NCBI RefSeq assembly: GCF_020075495.1
Contig: NZ_JABYQT010000008.1
Coordinates: forward strand, 86,820-150,819
Reading direction: 5' to 3'
Length of the DNA stretch: 64,000 nt
Source of the DNA: Vreelandella aquamarina
GTDB taxonomy: Bacteria > Pseudomonadota > Gammaproteobacteria > Pseudomonadales > Halomonadaceae
Below the pieces are notes generated by a model. That model was not told the origin of the DNA. It saw only the letters and a program-made list of their open reading frames with translations, and ran no database searches. A program made the translations under genes and the position numbers. Within the stretch, counting starts at the first letter, position 1, and each line of letters opens with the position of its first letter. Positions 17,006 to 24,691 of the stretch are shown here, piece after piece.

Positions 17006-19858
17006 ATGCGCCTTACTCGCAAACCTGATACGCCCAAGGCCCCGGGGCTTGGAATTTCGCGTCGTCAGTTCATGAAACGCAGCGGTGCAACGGTTGGCGG
17101 CGTGGCCGCTGCCGGTTTTATCGGCGCGCCCATGATGCAGCGGGCAGAGTCCGCAGAAAAGACGCCGGTGCTGGACTCGCCGGTCGAGACCAAGCGCACC
17201 ATCTGCTCGCACTGCTCGGTGGGCTGCGGCGTGTATGCCGAAGTTCAGGAAGGTATCTGGACCAAGCAGGAGCCGGCCTTCGATCACCCCATCAACCGTG
17301 GCTCGCACTGTGCCAAGGGCGCATCGCTGCGCGAGCACGGTCACTCCACCCGCCGCCTGAAATACCCGATGAAGCTGGTCGCGGGTGAGTGGCAGCGCAT
17401 GGGCTGGGAAGAAGCGGTCAATGAAATTGGCGACAAGCTTCTAGAGCTGCGCGAAAGCTACGGCCCCGACAGCGTCTACTGGCTGGGCTCGGCCAAGTTC
17501 AGCAACGAGCAGGCGTACCTGATGCGCAAGCTCTCCTCCATGTGGGGCACCAACAACACCGACCACCAGGCGCGTATCTGCCACTCCACCACGGTGGCTG
17601 GTGTGGCCAATACCTGGGGTTACGGGGCGATGACCAACTCGCTCAACGACATGCACAACTGCAAGTCGATGCTGTTCATCGGCTCCAACCCGAGCGAAGC
17701 GCACCCGGTGGCGATGCAGCACTTCCTGATCGCCAAGGAGCGCAACAACTGCGACATCATCGTCGCTGACCCGCGCTTCACCCGCACCGCCGCCAAGGCC
17801 AACAAGTACGTTCGCCTGCGCCCCGGCACCGACGTTGCCTACATCTGGGGCCTGTTGTGGCACATCTTCGCCAACGGCTGGGAAGACAGCGAGTACATCA
17901 ACCAGCGTGTCTACGGCATGGACGAGGTGCGCAAGGAAGTCGAGCAGTTCCCGCCCAGCGTCGTTGAAGAGGTCACTGGCGTACCCGAAGCGGAAATGTT
18001 CGATGTGGCCAAGCGCCTTGCCGACAACCGCCCCGGTTGCGTGGTGTGGTGCATGGGGGGTACCCAGCACACTACCGGCAACAACAACACTCGGGCCTAC
18101 TGCATTCTGGAGCTGGCGCTGGGCAATATCGGTAAATCCGGTGGCGGCGCCAACATTCTGCGTGGCCATGACAACGTTCAGGGCGCAACGGACCTGGGCC
18201 TGGGCTGCGATTCCTTGCCGGGCTACTACGGCCTTGCCGAAGGTGCGTGGCAGCACTGGGCCGATGTCTGGGACGTGGATTACGCGTGGCTGCAGGGTCG
18301 TTTCGACGATACCGAATACGCCGATGGCCAGCCCATGTATACCAGTGGCATCACGGTATCGCGCTGGGTGGACGGGGTGCTGGAAGAAGACGAAAACATC
18401 TCCCAGCGTACCGCGCTGAAGGCCATGTTCTACTGGGGCCATGCGGTCAACTCGCAAACCCGCGGTACCGAAATGCAAAAGGCCATGCAGAAACTCGAGA
18501 TGATGGTCATCGTTGACCCTTATCCCACCGTTGCATCGGTCATGCACGACCGCACCGACGGCGTGTATCTGCTGCCCGCCGCGACCCAGTTCGAAACCAC
18601 CGGCAGCGTGACCGCCACCAACCGCTCCATTCAGTGGCGCGACCAGGTGATCGAACCGCTGTTCGAGTCCAAGCCTGACCATGAAATCATGTACCTGTTC
18701 GCACGCAAGCTGGGCTTTGGCGAGCAGTTCGTAAAGAACTACGCGATGGACGGCAACCGCCCGGTGATCGAGGACGTGCTGCGTGAGATCAACCGCGGCA
18801 TGTGGACTGTCGGTTACACCGGCCAAAGCCCGGAACGCCTCAAAGAGCACCAGAAGAACTGGCATACCTTCAGCTTCGAGAACCTGCGCGCCGAAGGCGG
18901 CCCGGCCGATGGCGACTACTACGGCCTGCCGTGGCCGTGCTGGGGAACGCCGGAGTTCAGGCATCCAGGTTCGCCCAACCTTTACGACACCAGCATTCCG
19001 GTCATGGAAGGCGGCATGGGCTTCCGGGCGCGTTTTGGTATCGAGCGCGACGGCGTCAACCTGCTGGCCGAAGGCTCCGCGCCGGTAGGCAGCGACATCG
19101 ACGACGGCTACCCGGAGTTTACCGACCAGCTGCTCAAGGATATTGGCTGGTGGGACGACCTGACCGCCGAAGAGAAGCAGGCTGCGGAAGGCAAGAACTG
19201 GAAAACCGACTTCTCCGGCGGTATCCAGCGGGTCGCGATCGAGCACGGCTGTGCGCCTTACGGTAACGCCAAGGCGCGTGCCGTGGTGTGGACCTTCCCC
19301 GATGAAGTGCCCAAGCACCGCGAGCCGCTCTATACCACCCGGCGCGATCTGGTCGAGCGCTTCCCGACCTGGGATGACTTCGACTCCATCATGCGCCTGC
19401 CGACGCTCTACAAGTCCATCCAGGCGCGCGACAACAGCGCCGACTACCCGATCATCCTGACCTCGGGGCGTCTGGTCGAGTACGAAGGTGGCGGCGAAGA
19501 GACCCGCTCCATGTCGTGGCTGGCCGAACTTCAGCAGGAGATGTTCGTCGAGATCAACCCGGCGGATGCCAACGACCTGGGCGTGAAAGACGGCGATCAG
19601 GTATGGGTGGAAGGCGCCGAAGGCGGCCGCGTGAAGGTGAAAGCGCTGGTGACGCCGCGGGTGGACCGCAAGGTTGCCTTCATGCCGTTCCACTTTGGCG
19701 GCATGTTCCAGGGCGAAAGCCTGCGCGACCGTTACCCGGCGGGCTCTGATCCCTACGTGATCGGCGAAGCGGCCAACACCGCGACCACCTACGGCTACGA
19801 CCCGGTCACGTTGATGCAAGAGACCAAGTGCACCATCTGCCGCATCGAGCGCGCCTAG
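17006..19858 (+). CDS. Respiratory formate dehydrogenase, alpha (catalytic Mo-bis-MGD) subunit, cysteine type
   Basis: A 950-residue molybdoenzyme oxidising formate to CO2 on the periplasmic side. A Tat signal (SRRQFMKRSGA, residues 18-28) leads the protein. The 4Fe-4S cluster next to Mo is bound by C67, C70, C74 and C102. The active site reads ARICHSTTVAG with C192 at the position held by selenocysteine in E. coli FdnG, so no Sec machinery is needed. The C-terminal molydopterin-dinucleotide domain includes ILTSGRLVEYEGGGEETRS. It is followed by beta and gamma genes, making a membrane-bound quinone-reducing complex. Relation to the Fdh3 type is likely. AGGAG lies 10 bases before the ATG. Confidence 0.96.
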   Translation: MRLTRKPDTPKAPGLGISRRQFMKRSGATVGGVAAAGFIGAPMMQRAESAEKTPVLDSPVETKRTICSHCSVGCGVYAEVQEGIWTKQEPAFDHPINRGSHCAKGASLREHGHSTRRLKYPMKLVAGEWQRMGWEEAVNEIGDKLLELRESYGPDSVYWLGSAKFSNEQAYLMRKLSSMWGTNNTDHQARICHSTTVAGVANTWGYGAMTNSLNDMHNCKSMLFIGSNPSEAHPVAMQHFLIAKERNNCDIIVADPRFTRTAAKANKYVRLRPGTDVAYIWGLLWHIFANGWEDSEYINQRVYGMDEVRKEVEQFPPSVVEEVTGVPEAEMFDVAKRLADNRPGCVVWCMGGTQHTTGNNNTRAYCILELALGNIGKSGGGANILRGHDNVQGATDLGLGCDSLPGYYGLAEGAWQHWADVWDVDYAWLQGRFDDTEYADGQPMYTSGITVSRWVDGVLEEDENISQRTALKAMFYWGHAVNSQTRGTEMQKAMQKLEMMVIVDPYPTVASVMHDRTDGVYLLPAATQFETTGSVTATNRSIQWRDQVIEPLFESKPDHEIMYLFARKLGFGEQFVKNYAMDGNRPVIEDVLREINRGMWTVGYTGQSPERLKEHQKNWHTFSFENLRAEGGPADGDYYGLPWPCWGTPEFRHPGSPNLYDTSIPVMEGGMGFRARFGIERDGVNLLAEGSAPVGSDIDDGYPEFTDQLLKDIGWWDDLTAEEKQAAEGKNWKTDFSGGIQRVAIEHGCAPYGNAKARAVVWTFPDEVPKHREPLYTTRRDLVERFPTWDDFDSIMRLPTLYKSIQARDNSADYPIILTSGRLVEYEGGGEETRSMSWLAELQQEMFVEINPADANDLGVKDGDQVWVEGAEGGRVKVKALVTPRVDRKVAFMPFHFGGMFQGESLRDRYPAGSDPYVIGEAANTATTYGYDPVTLMQETKCTICRIERA

Positions 19859-19921
19859 GTCCGGTCAACCAGAGATTTGGCCAGGGCAGGCAGTTGCCTG
19901 CCCTGGCAAGAGGAGAACATC

Positions 19922-20536
19922 ATGGCTCAAATGAAATTCATGTGTGACGCCGAGCGCTGCATCGAGTGCAACGGCTGCGTCACTGCCTGCAAGAATGCCA
20001 ACGAAGTGCCCTGGGGCATTCAACGGCGTCGCGTCGTGACCCTGAACGACGGCGAAGCCAGCGAGATGTCGATCTCGGTGGCCTGCATGCACTGCGATGA
20101 CGCGCCTTGCATGGCGGTGTGCCCGACCGACTGCTTCCACAAGACCGATGACGGTATCGTGCTGCACGATAAAGATCTGTGCATCGGCTGCGGCTACTGT
20201 CTCTACGCCTGCCCGTTCGGCGCGCCGCAGTTCCCGCAGACCAGCGCCTTTGGCGAACGCGGCAAGATGGACAAGTGCACATTCTGCGCCGGCGGCCCTG
20301 CCGAGAGTAAGGAAGAAGAGTACGAAAAATACGGCGCCAACCGGATTGCCGAAGGCAAACTGCCGCTGTGCGCCGAAATGTGCTCCACCAAGGCGCTGCT
20401 GGCCGGTGATGCCCAGGACGTGGCGGACATCTTCCGTCAGCGGGTCGTTCAGCGCGGCCACAAGGATGGCGCCTGGTCCAACAACCCGCAGGCCAGTACC
20501 GACCACCTAGCCTACGATGCTGCCCAGAAAGGGTAA
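19922..20536 (+). CDS. Formate dehydrogenase beta (iron-sulfur) subunit
   Basis: A 204-residue electron-transfer subunit carrying four 4Fe-4S clusters between the Mo site and haem b. Cysteine groups seen in order are CIECNGCVTACK, CMHCDDAPCMAVCPTDC, CIGCGYCLYACP and CTFC with CAEMC. There is no signal peptide, as expected for a partner carried out with the Tat-exported alpha subunit, and no C-terminal membrane anchor such as E. coli FdnH has, which is the Fdh3B form. AGAGGAG precedes the ATG at 19922. The spacing to the alpha gene is 63 bases and to the gamma gene 11 bases. Confidence 0.95.
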   Translation: MAQMKFMCDAERCIECNGCVTACKNANEVPWGIQRRRVVTLNDGEASEMSISVACMHCDDAPCMAVCPTDCFHKTDDGIVLHDKDLCIGCGYCLYACPFGAPQFPQTSAFGERGKMDKCTFCAGGPAESKEEEYEKYGANRIAEGKLPLCAEMCSTKALLAGDAQDVADIFRQRVVQRGHKDGAWSNNPQASTDHLAYDAAQKG

Positions 20537-20547
20537 GGAGGCGTGTC

Positions 20548-21642
20548 ATGAACCTGTTGACTGCACCGGCGCCCGTTGGGGTGCCGCGCTCAGGTAAGGG
20601 GCTTGCCCTTGGCATCTGGCGGTTTGTCGCGATGGCACTTGTACTGGTGATGAGCCTTGCCGTCACCCAGGTGGCCGTGGCCCAGGCCGACCCGGACCGT
20701 GAAATGACCACTGCCGCACCAGGCATCACCGCCGATCAGTGGCGTCAGGTGCGCAGCGGCGAAACCGGCCCCAACTACCGTGATTCGCGTCACGACAGCA
20801 ACTACAGCCTGATCAATGCAAGCGGTGAAACCTGGCGACATATCCGTAACCGCTGGGTCTCTCCGTTTGGCCTGATCGCCATAGGGGCCACCGTTGCGCT
20901 GATCACGTTGTTCTACCTGATCGTCGGGCGCAAGCATCTGGAAGCCCCGCGTACCGGACGGCTGATTCCGCGCTGGTCACTGATGATGCGCGCGCTTCAC
21001 TGGACCGTGGCCACGCTGTTTCTGACCCTGGCGCTGACCGGGCTGAACCTGCTGTTCGGCAAGTTCGTGTTCCGTACCCTGTTTGGCGATGCCGTCTGGG
21101 CGTGGATGATTGCCGCCTCCAAGCTGCTGCACAACTATATGGGCCCCATCTTTGGTGTGCTGTTGGTGATCATGCTGGCAAGCCTGATCAAGGAAAACAT
21201 ACCCAAATGGCACGACTGGGTATGGCTCAAGAAAGGCGGTGGCATGATCGGCAAGAAGCACGTGGATGCCGGCTTTGCCAATGGCGGCGAGAAGGCCTGG
21301 TACTGGATACTGGCAAGCGTGGGTCTGATGGTCGTGGCCAGTGGCTTCGTGCTTGATTTCCCCAACTTCGATCAAAGCCGCGACACCATGCAGTGGGCCA
21401 ACGTCATTCACGCCGTGGGCGCACTGGGCATCACGGCGATTTCCCTGGGGCATATCTATATCGGCACGCTGGGGACCGAAGGCGCGCTGGAAGCCATGAC
21501 CACCGGCTACGTGGATGAAACCTGGGCCAAGGAGCACCACAACCTGTGGTACGACGAGGTCAAGGATCAGGCGATTCCCGAAGAAGAGCTGGCCGCGCGC
21601 AAGGCATCGAACGCCGGGGCGTCGGCCACGCGAACCAGCTGA
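20548..21642 (+). CDS. Formate dehydrogenase gamma subunit (cytochrome b556)
   Basis: A 364-residue membrane subunit that passes electrons from the beta subunit to the quinone pool through two b haems. It has an N-terminal signal or membrane segment (about 25-45), a periplasmic loop with GPNYRDSRHDSNYSLIN, then four core transmembrane helices between about 110 and 320. Candidate haem histidines are seen in MRALHWTVATLF, LLHNYMGPIF and NVIHAVGALG. The extra N-terminal periplasmic region is typical of this longer FdhC form. A strong terminator follows its stop, ending the operon. Confidence 0.94.
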   Translation: MNLLTAPAPVGVPRSGKGLALGIWRFVAMALVLVMSLAVTQVAVAQADPDREMTTAAPGITADQWRQVRSGETGPNYRDSRHDSNYSLINASGETWRHIRNRWVSPFGLIAIGATVALITLFYLIVGRKHLEAPRTGRLIPRWSLMMRALHWTVATLFLTLALTGLNLLFGKFVFRTLFGDAVWAWMIAASKLLHNYMGPIFGVLLVIMLASLIKENIPKWHDWVWLKKGGGMIGKKHVDAGFANGGEKAWYWILASVGLMVVASGFVLDFPNFDQSRDTMQWANVIHAVGALGITAISLGHIYIGTLGTEGALEAMTTGYVDETWAKEHHNLWYDEVKDQAIPEEELAARKASNAGASATRTS

Positions 21643-21661
21643 GAAGTATCGTTGCCTTCGA

Positions 21662-21690
21662 GACACCGCCATTTGGCGGTGTCTTTTGTT
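21662..21690 (+). terminator. Rho-independent terminator of the formate dehydrogenase operon
   Basis: GACACCGCC (21662-21670), loop ATTT, GGCGGTGTC (21675-21683), then TTTTGTT. The stem is 9 bp and perfect. It lies 20 bases after the gamma-subunit stop and separates it from the DUF1244 gene. Confidence 0.95.
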
Positions 21691-21727
21691 ATGCTGGTTC
21701 TACATCAATCTTCATGAGAAAACGGCA

Positions 21728-22054
21728 ATGTCAGCATTTAACGAACTGGATCAGACAACCCGTACCGAGCTTGAAGCCGCCGCCTTTCGTCGCCTGCTGC
21801 GTCATCTGGACGACAACAAGGATGTGCAGAACATCGACCTGATGATTCTGGCGGATTTCTGCCGCAACTGTCTTTCCAAGTGGATGGTCAGCGCCGCTGA
21901 GGAGCGTGGCGAATCACTGGAGCTGGAGGCGGCCCGCGAGTACGTCTACGGCATGCCCTACAGCGAGTGGAAAGCGAACCACCAGGCAGCGGCCACCCCG
22001 GAGCAACTGGCTGCCCTCGAGGCGCGCCAGGCCAAGAAACAGAATCAGGAGTAG
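21728..22054 (+). CDS. DUF1244 protein
   Basis: A 108-residue protein with the compact DUF1244 helical domain: TELEAAAFRRLLRHLDDNKDVQNIDLM, ADFCRNCLSKWM and AREYVYGMPYSEWK are the conserved blocks. The C-terminal 25 residues are Ala/Gln-rich. There is no known activity. The gene begins 45 bases after the formate dehydrogenase terminator, within reach of read-through, and 4 bases before moaB, so it appears to head a moaB-moeA transcript. Any link to molybdenum metabolism rests only on this position. Confidence 0.85.
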   Translation: MSAFNELDQTTRTELEAAAFRRLLRHLDDNKDVQNIDLMILADFCRNCLSKWMVSAAEERGESLELEAAREYVYGMPYSEWKANHQAAATPEQLAALEARQAKKQNQE

Positions 22055-22058
22055 GCGC

Positions 22059-22577
22059 ATGGAACCCATGGAGCCTCTGAATATCGCCATCCTCACCATT
22101 TCGGATACCCGAACCGAAGCGACCGACCGCAGCGGCCAGACCCTTGCCGAGCGGCTGACCGATGCTGGCCATACGCTTGCCGAAAAGCGCATCGTGGCGG
22201 ATGACGTTTACCGCATCCGCGCGGTAGTGGCCGGCTGGATCGCCGACCCGGCCGTGCAGGTGGTGATTACTACCGGCGGCACCGGTTTTACCGGGCGGGA
22301 CTCCACTCCCGAAGCGGTGTCTGTCCTGCTGGACAAGCATATCGAGGGCTTTGGCGAGCACTTTCGCCGCCTGAGCGGCGATGAGATCGGCAGTTCCACC
22401 ATTCAGAGCCGCTGCCTGGGCGGGCTTGCCAACGCCACGGTGGTGTTCTGCCTGCCGGGGTCTACCGGTGCCTGCCGCACCGGGTGGGACGGCATTCTGG
22501 CCGAGCAGCTGGATAGTCGTCATAAACCGTGCAACTTCGCCAACCTGGTGATTCCCGGGCGAGGTCAGCATGGCTGA
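22059..22577 (+). CDS. moaB: Molybdenum cofactor biosynthesis protein MoaB (molybdopterin adenylyltransferase family)
   Basis: A 172-residue MoaB/MogA-family protein, which adenylates molybdopterin before metal insertion. Family blocks are IAILTISDTRT, VVITTGGTGFTGRDSTPEAV and VFCLPGSTGAC. It begins 4 bases after the DUF1244 stop with AGGAG upstream, and it overlaps the following moeA by 8 bases, so product and next enzyme are coupled. A second ATG three codons in is also possible. In bacteria with no mogA, MoaB carries out the adenylation; no mogA is seen here. Confidence 0.95.
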   Translation: MEPMEPLNIAILTISDTRTEATDRSGQTLAERLTDAGHTLAEKRIVADDVYRIRAVVAGWIADPAVQVVITTGGTGFTGRDSTPEAVSVLLDKHIEGFGEHFRRLSGDEIGSSTIQSRCLGGLANATVVFCLPGSTGACRTGWDGILAEQLDSRHKPCNFANLVIPGRGQHG

Positions 22578-23775
22578 ACTGCAGCCAATCGAAACGGCGC
22601 TTGAGGCGCTGCTGGCAGATGTGGCCCCGCTTGAGGCCGAGCAGGTGACGTTGGAACACGCGCCCGGCCGCGTGCTGGCCGAAGACGTGCTGGCAACGCT
22701 TGACGTGCCGCCCTTCGATAACAGCGCCATGGACGGTTATGCCCTGCGCGCTGTTGAGGCGGGCAAGCGCCTGCCGGTCAGCCAGCGGATTGCCGCCGGC
22801 AGCCCCGCCGTGCCTCTTGAGGCAGGCACCTGCGCGCGCATCTTTACCGGCGGGGAGATTCCTCCGGGGGCGGACTGCGTGGTGATCCAGGAACGCGTGA
22901 CGCTCGAGGGCGACACGGTGCTTCTGCCTGACGATATCCCCAAGGGTGACAATATCCGCCTGATGGGCCGTGACGTGCGCAGGGGAGAGCGTCTTCTTGC
23001 TGCAGGGCAGCGCCTGGAAGCCGCTGCCCTTGGCCATCTGGCCGGGCAGGGCATCACCCAGGTCAGGGTGCGCCGAAGGCCACGGGTGGCGCTGCTTTCC
23101 ACCGGCGATGAGATCATCGAGCCGGGCGCACCGCTGAAGCCGGGCCAGCTCTACAATTCCAACCGCCCGATGCTCAAGCGGCTGCTGGAGAACTTCGGCG
23201 CCGACGTGGTTTGCGTGATCAGCGTGCCGGACGACGCCGAACAGACCCGAGCGCTGCTTGAACAGGCGGCCAGCGCGGCGGATGTGGTCGTGAGTACAGG
23301 CGGTGTCAGCGTAGGCGAGGAGGATCACGTCAAGGCAGCGCTCGACGCGCTTGGCCAGCTGGATATGTGGAAACTTGCCATTCGCCCCGGCAAGCCCTTG
23401 GCGCTGGGCCGGCTGCCGCGTAGCGATGGCCGCCAGGCGCGTTTTGTTGGCCTGCCGGGCAATCCGGTTTCCGGGTTCGTGGGCGCCTGGCTGTTTCTAC
23501 GCCCGCTGATGGGCGCGCTCCTGGGCTGCCCGGCGCTTGCTGCCCTTCCGGCGCTGTCAGCCACGGCGGATTTTGCCACCTCGACCGGGCCGCGCCAGCA
23601 CTATATGCGCGTAGCACTTGCGTTTACCGCTCAGGGCATTACCGCAAGCGCCTTTGCCGACCAGAACTCTGCCGTGCTCTCCTCGTGTATCGAGGCCGAC
23701 GCGCTGGCGGTCATTCCCCCGAACCATGGGGTGGAGAAGGGCGATAGAGTTGATTGCCTATGGCTGGCAGGTTAG
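22570..23775 (+). CDS. moeA: Molybdopterin molybdotransferase MoeA, copy 2
   Basis: A 401-residue MoeA with the standard blocks PFDNSAMDGYAL, RIFTGGEIPPGADCVV, LLSTGDEIIEPG, STGGVSVGEEDHV and GLPGNPVSGFVGAWLF. It differs clearly from copy 1 in the same island (for example NSAMDGYA against NAAMDGVA), so the pair did not arise by a recent duplication. It keeps the family's active-site aspartates. The stop codon TAG (23773-23775) overlaps the stop of the convergent CheW-like gene, leaving no room for a terminator. Confidence 0.95.
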   Translation: MAELQPIETALEALLADVAPLEAEQVTLEHAPGRVLAEDVLATLDVPPFDNSAMDGYALRAVEAGKRLPVSQRIAAGSPAVPLEAGTCARIFTGGEIPPGADCVVIQERVTLEGDTVLLPDDIPKGDNIRLMGRDVRRGERLLAAGQRLEAAALGHLAGQGITQVRVRRRPRVALLSTGDEIIEPGAPLKPGQLYNSNRPMLKRLLENFGADVVCVISVPDDAEQTRALLEQAASAADVVVSTGGVSVGEEDHVKAALDALGQLDMWKLAIRPGKPLALGRLPRSDGRQARFVGLPGNPVSGFVGAWLFLRPLMGALLGCPALAALPALSATADFATSTGPRQHYMRVALAFTAQGITASAFADQNSAVLSSCIEADALAVIPPNHGVEKGDRVDCLWLAG

Positions 23776-24161
23776 TCAGGCCGGGCTGCATCTGCGGGTA
23801 TCCAGAGCCTGCGTGCATCCAGCAGCAGGCGGGATGCCGGCGGCTCGAAGGCGATACCGCACAGTGCTGGATGAGCGCGGCGCGCCATGAGCAGCGGCGG
23901 CAACGGGTAGAGCTCGTCGGCTGCCAGCGAACGCAGGGCGACCGGATGGTGAACGCCGAGCTGCCAGGTGCCCTGCGTATCGCTCAGCGTCAGCCAGTAA
24001 GCGGGGGGTGAGGAAGGGGGCGCTTGAAAGAGCAGCGCCGAAGCCTCGGCGCGACGGGCAGCTGTAGGCGTATCGGCCATGCCGGTAACAAAGCGTGCCT
24101 CGAGGGCCAGGCGATACGCTCCGGCGTTGAACAGCACCAGGGGCACCCCCGCGCCTTGCAT
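23772..24161 (-). CDS. Degenerate CheW-like protein, last gene of the Wsp-like operon
   Basis: A 129-residue protein beginning 2 bases after the stop of the CheW gene. Its start and end resemble a CheW domain: VPLVLFNAGAYRLALEARFV near the N-terminus and GIAFEPPASRLLLDARRLW near the C-terminus. The middle is short and lacks the usual GxIDLRGxxIPV region. Wsp systems carry two CheW-type couplers (WspB and WspD), and by position this may be the second, strongly diverged. It may instead be a small regulator of the pathway. Its TAA stop shares bases with the moeA stop on the other strand. Confidence 0.6.
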   Translation of the reverse strand: MQGAGVPLVLFNAGAYRLALEARFVTGMADTPTAARRAEASALLFQAPPSSPPAYWLTLSDTQGTWQLGVHHPVALRSLAADELYPLPPLLMARRAHPALCGIAFEPPASRLLLDARRLWIPADAARPD

Positions 24162-24163
24162 GG

Positions 24164-24691
24164 CTACCCAAGCCCCTGCTGATAGGCATTGAACAGCGCT
24201 TCCGGGTCGAGCAGGACAGCGGCCGCCCCTTCTTCTGGTTGCCACAGGGCGCTCACGAAAGGGCGCAGCGTCTCGGAAAGTGTTTCAGGCGGCGCCTTGA
24301 GCAGGCTTTGCGGCACATCGCACACATCATCGAGTTGCTCGATACGCACTCCGCTGCGTATACCGGCCGCTGCGACCAGCAAGATCATGCCCGACGCAGA
24401 CGCCTTCGGTTCCAGGCCGAGCAACACATGGGGCAGGATGACCGATTCGATATGCCCGCGCAGATGCAGTACGCCTTCGGTAGACGCCGGCAGGCCCGGC
24501 ACGAAATAGACCGGCTGGTCGTGGCTGATGATCTCCTTGACGGCGCTCCCCGGCAGCGCAAACCGCTGGCCGCCCAGGCGAAACAGCACCAGCTGCTGGC
24601 TGGGCTCCTCCACGTCCACCACGCCGCTGTCGGCGTCGTACTCGCCCAGCACCTGATCGAGGGTTAGCGGGCCTTGGTCATTCGCCGTCAT
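24164..24691 (-). CDS. CheW-type coupling protein of the Wsp-like pathway
   Basis: A 175-residue CheW-domain protein. An acidic N-terminal extension of about 28 residues precedes LVLFRLGGQRFALPGSAVKE, the classic opening of the domain. STEGVLHLRGHIESVILPHV and LVAAAGIRSGVRIEQLDDV follow in CheW order. It should link the membrane receptor to the hybrid CheA of this operon. It overlaps the diguanylate cyclase gene upstream by 14 bases. By position it corresponds to WspB or WspD. Confidence 0.88.
   Translation of the reverse strand: MTANDQGPLTLDQVLGEYDADSGVVDVEEPSQQLVLFRLGGQRFALPGSAVKEIISHDQPVYFVPGLPASTEGVLHLRGHIESVILPHVLLGLEPKASASGMILLVAAAGIRSGVRIEQLDDVCDVPQSLLKAPPETLSETLRPFVSALWQPEEGAAAVLLDPEALFNAYQQGLG

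Noticed and set aside
17570..17600. Selenocysteine codon in formate dehydrogenase
   Set aside because: The active-site position (codon 192) reads TGC, cysteine, with no in-frame TGA.
17441..19819. A 792-codon minus-strand open frame across the formate dehydrogenase alpha gene
   Set aside because: It is a shadow of a clearly recognisable molybdoenzyme gene and shows no domain or ribosome site.
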